A stretch of 64,000 nucleotides of DNA from Phycisphaerae bacterium (GTDB lineage Bacteria; Planctomycetota; Phycisphaerae; UBA1845; PWPN01). The notes under the pieces are model-generated. The model made no database searches, had not been told where the DNA came from, and was given only the letters and a program-made list of their open reading frames with translations. The DNA lies in contig JAAYDF010000037.1 in the NCBI GenBank assembly GCA_012729395.1, positions 1-64,000 of the forward strand, written 5' to 3'. Positions 9,459-19,272 of the stretch are shown here, in pieces. The position numbers were made by a program, and so were the translations under genes. Each line of letters begins with the position of its first letter. Position 1 is the first letter of the stretch.

Positions 9459-10696
9459 GATCGGCCTCCCTTCTCCGCAGCCTCGACCTCGCCGGTCAGT
9501 ACGGCATGGGAGAACCTGGCAATCGCCAGCTCTTCATTCGTCGCAATCGCCAGCACACGCACCGGACTGTCCTTGGTGGCCACGTCGGCCGGCAGCTTCT
9601 TCGCCGCCGCGTTCAGCTCGGGATCGACGTTCACGCCGAAAACCCCGAGCCCCTCGCACGCCGCCTGACGCACCGCAGGCACCGTCTCGCCGATCGTATC
9701 CGTGAAGATGATCGCGTCCGCTGAGCCCACCACCGTCAAATACGCCCCCAGATACTTGCGGATCCGCCACAGGTAGACCTGCGCGGTCACGTCCGCGGTG
9801 TCCGTCGGGGAGTTCTCCTCGGCCGCAAGCCGCAGCACGTCGCGGATGTCCGCCGACACGCCCGACATGCCCAGCACGCCGCTGCGGCTATTCAGTGTCT
9901 TGTTCACTCGCTGACTGTCACCGTACTCCCGGGCCAGCAGACGCAGGGCGACGGCCGGGTCGAGGTCGCCGCATCGCGTGCTCATCACCAGACCCTGCAG
10001 CGGCGAGTAACCCATGGTGTTGTCCACCGATTGGCCGCAGACCACCGCGCAGAGGCTCGCTCCGCCGCTGCCCAAATGGCAACTGACCGCGTTGAACGTG
10101 TCCAAATCGCGACCCAGGAACCGGGCCGCCTCAGCTACCACGTACTGGTGACTGATGCCGTGGAACCCGTACTTGCGAATGCCCAGATCCTCGCGCAGTC
10201 GCGGCGGCAGGGCGTACGTCCGGGCGTGGTTCGGAATCGTGGCGTGAAAGGCGGTGTCGAAAATTGCCACCTGCGGAAGCTCCGGGTAAAGCTCCCGACA
10301 GGCCTTGATCAGCTTCACGATCGGGGGATTGTGGATCGGCGCCAGATCCAGCGTCGTGTCCAGGCCACGGATCGCCTCGTCGGTGATCATGCAATGCCGA
10401 TGGAACAACGCTCCGCCGTGCACGACACGGTGCCCCAGCGCGTCCGGCACAAGATCCGAATCGCGACCGAGCAACTTCATCACCTCATCCAGAGCAGACG
10501 CGTGATCCCGCATCTCGGCGTAGTGCGTGTGCTCCTGGCCGCCCATGCGGTAGACAATGCGCGATGGTTCCGCCGTTGGCGGTCCCACACGCTGGGCCTC
10601 GCCCGCCACCAGCTCTCGTTCGGCCGGCAGCTCGATCAGCCGATATTTCAACGATGAACTGCCGCAGTTGAAAACAAGAATCCTCACGATCAACAA
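9455..10696 (-). CDS. ackA: acetate kinase
   Basis: ILVFNCGSSSLKY, GHRVVHGG, FDTAFHATIP, YGFHGISH, HLGSGGASLCA, MGYSPLQGLVMSTRCGDLDP. Confidence 0.93.
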   Translation of the reverse strand: MLIVRILVFNCGSSSLKYRLIELPAERELVAGEAQRVGPPTAEPSRIVYRMGGQEHTHYAEMRDHASALDEVMKLLGRDSDLVPDALGHRVVHGGALFHRHCMITDEAIRGLDTTLDLAPIHNPPIVKLIKACRELYPELPQVAIFDTAFHATIPNHARTYALPPRLREDLGIRKYGFHGISHQYVVAEAARFLGRDLDTFNAVSCHLGSGGASLCAVVCGQSVDNTMGYSPLQGLVMSTRCGDLDPAVALRLLAREYGDSQRVNKTLNSRSGVLGMSGVSADIRDVLRLAAEENSPTDTADVTAQVYLWRIRKYLGAYLTVVGSADAIIFTDTIGETVPAVRQAACEGLGVFGVNVDPELNAAAKKLPADVATKDSPVRVLAIATNEELAIARFSHAVLTGEVEAAEKGGRS

Positions 10697-10876
10697 ACCT
10701 CCTTATCGCTTTGCCGCTTGCGCCTTCGCGGGACCGCGAAAGACCGCCGCAACCAAGTCGCACCCTCAGTGTGTTGGCACAACCCGCAGCAACAAGAAAC
10801 TCGGACACCAGCGAAACGCCCACCACGGCGGGCAGCCCGGTGCCGCACCTCATCATACCGCCTGCTCCAGAAAATC

Positions 10877-11917
10877 TCAGTTCCCCTGTCGCACGAACCA
10901 ATCGTCGATCTTCCGCGGGCCGGCCTTCCGCTCCCACGTCTGGGCCTGCACCGAACACGCGGCGATGATGTTGGCGATGTTCGCCGCCGAATCGCCCCGC
11001 GACAGATCCATGATCGGCCGCTTGAACCCCTGCGTGACGAACATCGAGTTCCCACCGACTACCAAGCGGTCCAACGCCTTGTAGATCGGGTTGGCTTGCA
11101 TCAGGTTCGGGCTGATCAGGATGTCGGCCGGCCGTTCGGTAAACGGTACACCCTTCTTCTTGGCCACATCCGGGCACAAGGCCGCGTCCAGTTGTGCCTG
11201 GAAGAACGGCCAAGGATGCCCGCCCTTGGCGTACAGCTCGAAGCACTGCTCGATCTTGGTCAGCTCCGCGTCCCCGGCAATCTGCACCTGCTGCGGCCGA
11301 CCGGTGATGTACGACAGCATCGCCATCCGCGGCTCGATCCCGGTCAAGGCCTGGAACGTCTCCGCACTCGTCACCGCGATGCGGTACAAGTCCTCCGCCG
11401 ACGGACACTGGTTCACCACCATGTCCGCAATCGCCAACACGTCAAAAACAGGATAGTCCGCCGGTGGCTCGCGGAAGAAGATCGAAGAGACGATCTTGCC
11501 TTCTTCCTCACCGATCACCATCTTTGCGGTGATGGCCACGTCCGCCGAGGTCAGGTATCGCCCACCGACCAAGCCGTGGGCATAGCCCAATTCGACCATC
11601 ATCGTCGCGAAGAACATCTCCTTCGGCAGACGCCGGATCACCCGCTCGGCGATCCGCCGGGCCTTCGCTCGTTCCGCTTCATCGCCGTCTTTCAGGGCAT
11701 ATCCACGCCGAACCGCCAGCGCATCCACGAACTCGTCCATCTTCCCCGAACGCTCGATGAACTCCGGCGTCAGACCGATCGGAATCGCCGTCCCTTCGCT
11801 GCGGGCACGGGCCATCGCATCAGCTACGACACCGTCCTTATCCATGCCCAGCTCGGGCAGGACGATGACCTTCGGCTCTTTCCGGGCTTCCTGCTTGATC
11901 CTCTCAAACACGCGCAT
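10877..11917 (-). CDS. pta: phosphate acetyl/butyryltransferase
   Basis: MRVFERIKQEARKEPKVIVLPELG start at 11917; DVLAIADMVVNQCPSAEDLYRIA, ISPNLMQANPIYKALDRLVVGG. Confidence 0.85.
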   Translation of the reverse strand: MRVFERIKQEARKEPKVIVLPELGMDKDGVVADAMARARSEGTAIPIGLTPEFIERSGKMDEFVDALAVRRGYALKDGDEAERAKARRIAERVIRRLPKEMFFATMMVELGYAHGLVGGRYLTSADVAITAKMVIGEEEGKIVSSIFFREPPADYPVFDVLAIADMVVNQCPSAEDLYRIAVTSAETFQALTGIEPRMAMLSYITGRPQQVQIAGDAELTKIEQCFELYAKGGHPWPFFQAQLDAALCPDVAKKKGVPFTERPADILISPNLMQANPIYKALDRLVVGGNSMFVTQGFKRPIMDLSRGDSAANIANIIAACSVQAQTWERKAGPRKIDDWFVRQGN

Positions 11918-12093
11918 CTGTGGTCCTTCCTTCGCGGTTGGTGTGCCTGCCGGGCTACTCGGCCCGGTTCGTGCCGGCCGACCCATGCCGTCATGGGTCG
12001 GTATCCGATCCAGTGCGCGATCGGCCACCTCTCGGAAGGGTGAACCCCCGGGCTCGCCCATCAAAACGGGCGAGCCCTCAGCTTGGATCCCGC

Positions 12094-13323
12094 CTAAATC
12101 TCGTCGTCAAAGGTCCAGCCGTAGACCGGGACGCCGATCAGGCTATGCACGATCAACGCCGTGCCGTAAACCGCCTGATGGATATTGGGGATCGTCACGA
12201 ATTCATTCGGGGCATGGGCCGCTTCCTCGCAACCCGGGCCGTAGCCGATGGTCGGCACTTTGAAATCGTTGACCAGCACGCCTCCTCCCGTGGCCATGCC
12301 CATGCGGCCGAGCCGCCACTTCCCAGGCTGAGCCGGACACCCGCCGGCCTCCAAAGCCTGCTTCGCCCGGGAGAGCAACGAATTGAATGGGTCTGTCTCC
12401 CAAGCATGAGTCACGTGACGCACCACGGTTGTCCTACCGTTATACAGTTGTTTCGTCTCTTCGCAAATAGCCACCTCGACCGCCACCGGCTCGACCGCCT
12501 GGGCAGCCAGGACCGCGGTGTGCTTGACCTGGTCGGCGACCTGCTGCGCGTTCTCGGATGGATGCAGCCGACGGGCCATCCGGATGCCCGCCCGGCACCC
12601 CTGCGCGCTTTCAACGTAACGAGGCTCTTCCAACGTGATCTGCTCGATCTCGTCGCTTCCCAGAGCGCCGGCCGCCGTCGCGAACTGGTCATAAATCACC
12701 CGCGCCGCCCGTGCCGCCCGCGGCTGTTCGGCCGCCTCGACCCAGATGTCCATCTCGAACCAGCCGTTGTGCCCGTAGTAAAGGCCTAGATTGGTCGGCT
12801 CGCCCAGGACCGCGAACACCGGCCGCAAGCTCAGCTCGCTCATCGTCCGATCCAGCAGCGTGCGCAGACCCGCGCTCCGTCCGCTCTCCTCCGCCACCGT
12901 CGCCGCCACCACCAGATTGCCCCGCAAGGGCAGCATCGCTCGTTTCAGCAGCAGACCCGCATAAATCTGGGCCGCCAGCCCGCCCTTGCAGTCCGACGCG
13001 CCCAGCCCGAACAGCCGATCGCCAACCAGCTCGCCCGACCACGGATCACGCTCCCAGGGGCCCGCTTCGCTCGGCTCGACCGTGTCCAGATGCCCGCCCA
13101 GCAGCACCGCCTCGTCCGAGCCCCGGCCCAGCATGACGCCAACCACGTTCCCCGCGTCATCCCGGAAAACCTCGTCGTAGCCCACCCGACGCATCTCCTG
13201 CTCAACCCGATCGGCTACCGCTTTTTCATGCAGACTCAATCCGGGAGTCCGGATCAACTGCTGTGCAAACCCGGTTACATCCTGCTTCAAGCCTTCGTTA
13301 CGTCCACGCAGCAAATCGTACAT
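12094..13323 (-). CDS. M20 family metallopeptidase/deacylase (ArgE/DapE-like)
   Basis: VLLGGHLDTVEPSEAGPW, GLGASDCKGGLAAQI, AEESGRSAGLRTLLD, AVLGEPTNLGLYYGHNGWFEM; AAAGGAG RBS before ATG at 13323. Confidence 0.88.
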   Translation of the reverse strand: MYDLLRGRNEGLKQDVTGFAQQLIRTPGLSLHEKAVADRVEQEMRRVGYDEVFRDDAGNVVGVMLGRGSDEAVLLGGHLDTVEPSEAGPWERDPWSGELVGDRLFGLGASDCKGGLAAQIYAGLLLKRAMLPLRGNLVVAATVAEESGRSAGLRTLLDRTMSELSLRPVFAVLGEPTNLGLYYGHNGWFEMDIWVEAAEQPRAARAARVIYDQFATAAGALGSDEIEQITLEEPRYVESAQGCRAGIRMARRLHPSENAQQVADQVKHTAVLAAQAVEPVAVEVAICEETKQLYNGRTTVVRHVTHAWETDPFNSLLSRAKQALEAGGCPAQPGKWRLGRMGMATGGGVLVNDFKVPTIGYGPGCEEAAHAPNEFVTIPNIHQAVYGTALIVHSLIGVPVYGWTFDDEI

Positions 13324-13374
13324 CGCGAATCTCCTTTCACGAGAGAATATAGTCCGATCACTGCCTGTCTGGTC

Positions 13375-13390
13375 TGCACTTCCCGTGCCA
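13375..13390 (-). promoter_or_regulatory. sigma-54 (RpoN) -24/-12 promoter for the M20-pta-ackA-nag operon
   Basis: Minus strand TGGCACGGGAAGTGCA: GG-N10-GC with consensus TGGCAC; ~50 nt upstream of the 13323 start; divergent sigma-54 activator adjacent. Confidence 0.75.
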
Positions 13391-13448
13391 TAATGCCCAT
13401 TACGCTCCAAACTGTTTCCATAGCTTATGTTGCGATAACAAGTGTGAG

Positions 13449-13477
13449 TTGACAGATCAGAAAGACATTTGCATAAT
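13449..13477 (+). promoter_or_regulatory. sigma-70-type promoter for the activator gene
   Basis: TTGACA (13449-13454)-N17-CATAAT (13472-13477), ~34 nt before ATG 13511. Confidence 0.6.
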
Positions 13478-13510
13478 GAAGTAGGATGATTTCATTGTGA
13501 AAGGATTGCC

Positions 13511-15139
13511 ATGCGTGCGGAAGACCTGACGCTTCACGAGATCGTGGATTTCGCCGAAGGCCGAGTGAGCCTCCACGGGCGTCGGCTTGTGTTACAGGAT
13601 ACCTATGCCTTCGCCCTTTTGCGCAAGGATCTGATCAACATGGTCGGCCTGGAGCAGGCCCGCAGCCTGCTTTCCCGATTTGGACATTTCTGGGGCGAGG
13701 CCGACGCGGCGGCCATGAAACGCATTTTTGAGTGGGACAACTTGGCCGAGTGGCTCAAGGCCGGTCCGCGCATGCACGCCCTTCAGGGTCTTGTCCGGCC
13801 GATGGTCAAGGCTCTGGATTTCGATCAGAGCCGCGGATTCTTTCACATGGAGGTGGTGTGGCACGATTCCGCAGAGGCCGACCAGCACCTGTCGGAACTC
13901 GGTCCGGCGGACCACCCCGTGTGCTGGGTGCTCCAAGGCTATGCCAGCGGGTACTGCTCGTACTGCCTGGGTATTCCCATCTACTTTCGCGAGCAACGCT
14001 GCCGGGGAATGGGTGACCGGGTCTGCATGGCGGTTGGCAAGGATGAGACCTCGTGGGGCGACGAGATCGAGACCTGCCGCTCGCGCTTTCAGACGGAGGA
14101 TATTCGCAACAAGGTGCAGACGCTGACGGTCGAGCTACGTCAAAAAACCCAGGAGATCAAGCAGCAGCGACGTCGGCTTGCGTTGCTGGAGGCACGGGCG
14201 GGCAGCGCGTTTGTGGAAGTGCACAGCGACATCTTCGCCCGGGTGATCGAGCTGGCTACCCGAGTGGCGGCCTACGACTCTTCCGTTCTTATTACCGGCG
14301 AGAGCGGCACGGGCAAGGAGGTTATCGCCCGCTATATCCACAAGCACTCGCTCCACGCCAACGGGCCCTTCGTCGCCGTCAACTGCGGCGCGCTGCCTGA
14401 CACGCTGCTCGAAAGCGAGTTGTTTGGGCATACGGCCGGGGCGTTCACCGGCGCGGTGCGCGAGCGCGTCGGACTGTTCGCCGAGGCCCATCAGGGCACC
14501 ATTCTGCTCGATGAGATCGGCGATATCTCGCCGGCCATGCAGGTCAAGTTGCTCCGCGTGCTGCAGACCAAGGAGATCATGCGCGTCGGCGACAGCAAGA
14601 CTCGCAAGGTCAACGTTCGCGTGATCGCCGCCACGAACCGCACCCTGGCCGAGGAGGTCGAGAAGGGAACCTTTCGCGAGGATCTGCTCTATCGCCTGCG
14701 GGTGATCGAGATCGAGGTGCCGCCTTTGCGCGACCGGAGGGAGGATATCCTGCCGCTGGCCCGGCACTTTGTGCAGCAGTTCGCCCGCCGGCTCAAGAAA
14801 CCCAATCTGACCCTGGACGGCACCTGCGTGGATTACCTCCAGGCTCACACTTGGCCCGGCAACGTCCGTGAGCTAGAGAACGCCATCGAGCGCGGGGCCA
14901 TTCTCGCTCACAACGACCGCATCCTGCCCGAGCACCTGCCGTTGAGCATCGTCCACCGCCGCCTGCAGGACGCGCCCGCCAACTCACTGACTCGCACTCT
15001 GGCCGAGGTCGAGCACGACCACATCGAGGTCATCCTCCGCCTCACCAACGGCAACCGCACGCGGGCCGCCGGCATCCTCGGCATCAGCCAGGCCACCCTC
15101 TGGCGCAAGCTCAAACGCGGGGGAGGAGTAGGGGGGTGA
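13511..15139 (+). CDS. sigma-54-dependent transcriptional activator with XylR_N/V4R sensory domain
   Basis: V4R-type [32 protein letters not shown]+ [31 protein letters not shown]-terminal Fis-like [21 protein letters not shown]. Confidence 0.93.
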   Translation: MRAEDLTLHEIVDFAEGRVSLHGRRLVLQDTYAFALLRKDLINMVGLEQARSLLSRFGHFWGEADAAAMKRIFEWDNLAEWLKAGPRMHALQGLVRPMVKALDFDQSRGFFHMEVVWHDSAEADQHLSELGPADHPVCWVLQGYASGYCSYCLGIPIYFREQRCRGMGDRVCMAVGKDETSWGDEIETCRSRFQTEDIRNKVQTLTVELRQKTQEIKQQRRRLALLEARAGSAFVEVHSDIFARVIELATRVAAYDSSVLITGESGTGKEVIARYIHKHSLHANGPFVAVNCGALPDTLLESELFGHTAGAFTGAVRERVGLFAEAHQGTILLDEIGDISPAMQVKLLRVLQTKEIMRVGDSKTRKVNVRVIAATNRTLAEEVEKGTFREDLLYRLRVIEIEVPPLRDRREDILPLARHFVQQFARRLKKPNLTLDGTCVDYLQAHTWPGNVRELENAIERGAILAHNDRILPEHLPLSIVHRRLQDAPANSLTRTLAEVEHDHIEVILRLTNGNRTRAAGILGISQATLWRKLKRGGGVGG

Positions 15140-15304
15140 GGGGGGGAAAGGCAGAATGTAGAATGCAGAATGAGGAATGGGGAATGAGCAGTGGCAGTCG
15201 GACGTCGCAGCCCGGTCCGGGCATTGATTTGCGTCTGTCTGCGTGTTTCGACTTGCCGGTGTCTCAGACGTTTGCGGGAGCGCCAAGCGGAGCCGCGACC
15301 CAGC

Positions 15305-15404
15305 GGTTCTTGAATCCCAAGAACCGCTTCCTTACGGGCGCGGCTCTGCCTGACGGAACCGCTTCGTCCCCCTTGAGATCGTTGCGCGACGTGAAGGGCA
15401 GGCG
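15305..15404 (+). repeat. 100-nt direct repeat copy 1 (flanks LRR gene)
   Basis: GGTTCTTGAATCCCAAGAACC...GACGTGAAGGGCAGGCG; ~3 mismatches to 16985-17084. Confidence 0.9.
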
Positions 15405-15587
15405 CGCGGCGCTGATGGGATCACCTGCTTGGCATTCACGTTGGTATGGTCGGTATCAAGGAATCAAGAAGTCCCCTTGCCAGAGCAAGCCAGAGTCTAT
15501 ATGCTCAGGAGAACTCATATGGGGGTGTGCGGTGCGCGAATGGCTTGGCGTCGATTGAAGGACCGAATTCGAGCTAAGGAGAGCGAG

Positions 15588-16937
15588 ATGAATGGGAAGT
15601 TCTTGTGGCTTGGGCGTGCGCTCTGTGTGACGGTGGTGTGTCTGGCCTTCGCGTCGTCCGCAGCGGCGGAGGTCGTGATCTTCGCGGACGCGAACCTGGA
15701 GGCTGCGGTTCGAGCCAGACTGGGGATACCCGCCCCGACGCCGGTGACCCGTGGCGACATGTTGGGCTTGCTGGGTGGGTTTGGCGCATCCTACAAGAAT
15801 ATCCAATTCCTCGACGGAATTGAGCACGCGACGAACATCTCTGAGCTGGGGATGATTGTCAACCAGATCAGTGACATCACCCCCTTGGGCGCACTGACAA
15901 ACTTGATCGGCCTGGAACTACTGCACAACGAGATCAACGACATCGCCCCCGTCGCCGGACTGGTGAAGCTGAAGTGGCTGCACTTGGACTGGAACCAGAT
16001 CGGCGACATTACTCCCGTGGCAGGACTGGTAAACCTGTGGAGCCTGGAGTTGGGCACCAACCAGATCCGGGACATCGCCCCTGTGGCCGGGTTGATGAAC
16101 CTCACGGTTCTGGGCCTGGCCCAAAACCAGGTCAGCGACATTTCGCCGGTGGCGGGGCTTACGAGCCTGCTATCCTTATTCCTGGGCGAGAACCAGATCA
16201 GTGACATGAGTCCCGTGGCGGGGCTCGCGAACTTGTTGACGTTACACCTAGGCGCGAACCAGATTAGCGACATCTCTCCCGTGGCTGGGTTGACGCACTT
16301 GAGGACGCTGAGTCTGGGCGGCAACCAGATCAGCGACATTTCGCCGGTGGCGGGGTTAACGAACCTGGAAGAGCTGTCCTTGTGCGATAACCAGATCAGC
16401 GACATTGCTCCCCTGACGGGGCTCACGAGGCTGTGGGAGTTGTACCTCTTTGGCAACAACATCCAGACCATGGATCTTCGCGGCGCGAACGTCGCGTCAT
16501 TGCGGTATTTCAGTATTGAAGGTAATCCCCTTCGGCATGTGCTCCTCTCGGATGTGACGTTCAGTCAAAGAGCCTTCGACGCCGTGCTGGGCTCGGTCGC
16601 TATGGTGAGTGGCGTGCAGACGCTCGATTTGAGCGGCGTGGACTTCGCGACGGTCTCGGACTTTTCGGCGATGTACGAGATGGATGACCTCTGGAAGCTG
16701 TTGCTGGTGGATGCGACGAATCTCCCGGGCGGCAGGGTGGTGACGCTGGCCGAGGAACTGGATTCGCTGAGCTGGCTCAACGTGACCGGCTTGTGGGACA
16801 GCTTCGACGCGGGCTCCCAGGCGGCCTTGTGGGCGTGGGACGCGATTCCCGGAAACACCCTCATCACCCCGGAGCCGGCCTCGCTGGGTTTGTTGGCTCT
16901 TGGCGGGTTGGGGATGTTGCGCCGCCGCCGCGTGTGA
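15588..16937 (+). CDS. secreted leucine-rich repeat protein with PEP-CTERM sorting signal
   Basis: Signal peptide from MNGKFLWLG; 22-aa repeats NQISDISPVAGLTNLxxLxLG; C-terminus TPEPASLGLLALGGLGMLRRRRV. Confidence 0.88.
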   Translation: MNGKFLWLGRALCVTVVCLAFASSAAAEVVIFADANLEAAVRARLGIPAPTPVTRGDMLGLLGGFGASYKNIQFLDGIEHATNISELGMIVNQISDITPLGALTNLIGLELLHNEINDIAPVAGLVKLKWLHLDWNQIGDITPVAGLVNLWSLELGTNQIRDIAPVAGLMNLTVLGLAQNQVSDISPVAGLTSLLSLFLGENQISDMSPVAGLANLLTLHLGANQISDISPVAGLTHLRTLSLGGNQISDISPVAGLTNLEELSLCDNQISDIAPLTGLTRLWELYLFGNNIQTMDLRGANVASLRYFSIEGNPLRHVLLSDVTFSQRAFDAVLGSVAMVSGVQTLDLSGVDFATVSDFSAMYEMDDLWKLLLVDATNLPGGRVVTLAEELDSLSWLNVTGLWDSFDAGSQAALWAWDAIPGNTLITPEPASLGLLALGGLGMLRRRRV

Positions 16938-16984
16938 GCACGCCGCGTAGCCGCGACCCAGTAGAGCCGCGACCGTAAGGGAGG

Positions 16985-17084
16985 GGTTCTTGAATCCCAA
17001 GAACCACTTCCTTACGGGCGCGGCTCTGCCTGACGGAACCGCTTCGTCCCCCTTGAGCTCGTTGCGCGACGTGAAGGACAGGCG
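16985..17084 (+). repeat. 100-nt direct repeat copy 2
   Basis: Near-identical to 15305-15404; preceded by AGAGCCGCGACCGTAAGGGAGG, forming a palindrome of the GAGCCGCGACC family. Confidence 0.9.
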
Positions 17085-17203
17085 GGCGCGGCGCTGTCCA
17101 ACCGAAATGCGCGAAGGTGTGTCGTACGCAGATCATTCTGCGCTTTTTGGTGGACGTCCGGGGCGATGGACGCGAAGCGTGGGCGTTGCTGTGCGGCACA
17201 CGA

Positions 17204-17338
17204 GGCGGGGATAAACCCCGCCGCTCGCTTGGGTTGCCGAGTGAGCGTGCGCTTGGGTTGCCGAGCGAGCGTGTGCTTGGATCGCCGAGCGAGCGTTTTC
17301 CTGAGTCGCCAAGCGAGCCGCCGGGTTTATCCCGGCGC
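17204..17338. repeat. 24-nt tandem repeat (~4 units) flanked by inverted repeat
   Basis: Units GCTTGGGTTGCCGAGYGAGCGTGY; flanks GGCGGGGATAAACCCCGCCG and CCGCCGGGTTTATCCCGGCG. Confidence 0.8.
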
Positions 17339-17561
17339 CGGGCAGGGGATGTAGCCCGCGTTCGCTGAATGGCTGGATCGTCGGTAGAAACACGCGGGTG
17401 CCCGGATGTTTCGCTTGGACACCGGCCACCGTACAATGACCCTGGATCGTGCGGCAGGGACTCGGACGGACACCGTTGAGCCTCTGGGCAGGGCTTGTCT
17501 TCTCGCGAGGAGACGCCGGCAGCACGGGGCACGTCAGTCATCTTTCTGAAAGGGACAGGTC

Positions 17562-19136
17562 ATGACCATGCAGAGGATGTCATCGCCGTGTATGGGTTGT
17601 CCGCTGAACCGCCGTCAGTTCCTTGCGGCAGGATGCACCGCGTGTGCGGGGGCCGCGGGTCTGCTGACGGGCATAGCACCCGCCCGGGCCGCCGAAACCC
17701 AGGGTAAGGTGCGGGTACGGATCATCTACTCGCTGCATAAGCCCGTGCAGGACCGGCCCGACTGGCCCAACGTCGGCTTCGACTTCCGCCCGGCGATGGA
17801 ACGGATCGAGGCCACGCTGAAAGGCCAATGCCCCAAGATCGAGTTCGTCACCGCGATGGCGGACGGCCCGGAGGCGACGGCCAGGATCCTGGAGGAAGAC
17901 AAAGGGGGCGACATCGACGGGTATGTCGTCTATCAGATGAACTGCTGGAACCGGGTGGTGCAGACGATTGTCGCCTCGGGCAAGCCGACGCTCTATGCCG
18001 ATTTCCAGTATGCCGGCAGCGGGGGCTTCCTGGTTTATACCGCCGGCTTCCTGCGCAGCGGGGCGTCCAACGTCGGATTCATCGGTTCATCGCGGATGGA
18101 CGATGTGGTGGCCGCGGTTCGGTGCTTCGAGCGGGTCAAGTCGGGAGCGACGCCGGCGGAGTTTGCGACCGCGGTGGCTGCCGTCCGCAAGCAGCGAACG
18201 CCGGCCCCGAGCGATCTGGCCTGCCAGCCGGACCCGATCTCGGCTTTGTCGCCGCGGGACTGTCTGGCCCGCATGAAGGAAAGCAAGATCCTCGCCGTGG
18301 CCCACGTGTCCGCGGAGTACGCGGCGGTGGTGAAGCAGGAAATGGGGGTAGAGATTGTCGCCGTCCCGTTCGCTGAGCTGAATGCCGCCTGGGAGGTCGC
18401 CGACAAAGATGAATCGCGGGCGGTGGCCGACCGCTGGCAGAAGTCCGCGGCCCGGGTCGCGGATGTGTCGAGAGAGACGCTTGAGAACTCCGCGGCCATG
18501 TACTTGGCCGAGAAGGCGGTACTCAAGAAGCACGGGGCCAACGCCATCACCATCAACTGCCTGGGTGGGTTCTACGGCAACCACATCCATGCCTATCCGT
18601 GCCTGGGCTTCCACGAGCTGGCCAACGAGGGGTTTGTGGGGGCTTGCGAGTGCGACGTGCGTTCGACGTCGACGATGGTGGCCATGACCGCCCTGACGCA
18701 GGGTCGCCCCGGTTACATCTCGGATCCGGTCATCGATACGGCCAAGCGGCAGATCATCTACGCCCACTGCGTGGCGTCGAATCGGGTGTTCGGGCCCAAG
18801 GGGCCGGCCAACCCCTTCGAGATCCTGACCCACTCCGAGGATCGGCAGGGGGCGTCGGTGCGCTCGCTGTTGCCGTCAGGCTACATGACCACCTCGGTCG
18901 AGTTCGGCCCGGACCGCAAGACCATCCTCTTCCACCAGGGCAAAGCGGTGGGCAACGACCCCGACGACCGGGCTTGCCGGACCAAGCTGGTGGCCGAACC
19001 GGTCGGCGATATTGAGAAGCTTCACACCCAGTGGGACGCATGGGGCTGGCACCGGGTGACCTACTACGGCGATCTCAAGGAGCCGGTCTTCGCCTTGGCC
19101 GACGCCCTGGGCTGGCAGGTTCTCGAAGAAGCGTGA
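17562..19136 (+). CDS. Tat-exported protein, possibly L-fucose/L-arabinose-isomerase-like fold
   Basis: NRRQFLAAGCTACAGAAGLL twin-arginine/lipobox-like N-terminus; coding over whole length; fold assignment tentative. Confidence 0.55.
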   Translation: MTMQRMSSPCMGCPLNRRQFLAAGCTACAGAAGLLTGIAPARAAETQGKVRVRIIYSLHKPVQDRPDWPNVGFDFRPAMERIEATLKGQCPKIEFVTAMADGPEATARILEEDKGGDIDGYVVYQMNCWNRVVQTIVASGKPTLYADFQYAGSGGFLVYTAGFLRSGASNVGFIGSSRMDDVVAAVRCFERVKSGATPAEFATAVAAVRKQRTPAPSDLACQPDPISALSPRDCLARMKESKILAVAHVSAEYAAVVKQEMGVEIVAVPFAELNAAWEVADKDESRAVADRWQKSAARVADVSRETLENSAAMYLAEKAVLKKHGANAITINCLGGFYGNHIHAYPCLGFHELANEGFVGACECDVRSTSTMVAMTALTQGRPGYISDPVIDTAKRQIIYAHCVASNRVFGPKGPANPFEILTHSEDRQGASVRSLLPSGYMTTSVEFGPDRKTILFHQGKAVGNDPDDRACRTKLVAEPVGDIEKLHTQWDAWGWHRVTYYGDLKEPVFALADALGWQVLEEA

Positions 19137-19272
19137 TCGCGACCGGGCAGACGGTCGCCGTCGGCCTGATGCCCGGCAATTCCCATCGACATACCCAAGC
19201 CTCGCGTTCTGCTATACTACGGCGAGGAGATGATTCCCTACGAACGCATGGGTGCAGGGAGGTAATGTCTGC

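Noticed and set aside
10718-12043. 441-aa plus-strand ORF
   Set aside because: Shadow of pta; Arg/His-rich with no recognisable motif.
15791-16471. 226-aa periodic minus-strand ORF (ATGEMSLIWL repeats)
   Set aside because: Periodicity is the reverse complement of the LRR array; no independent evidence of coding.
17204-17338. CRISPR array
   Set aside because: Units are contiguous 24-nt tandem copies without spacers and no cas genes are nearby.
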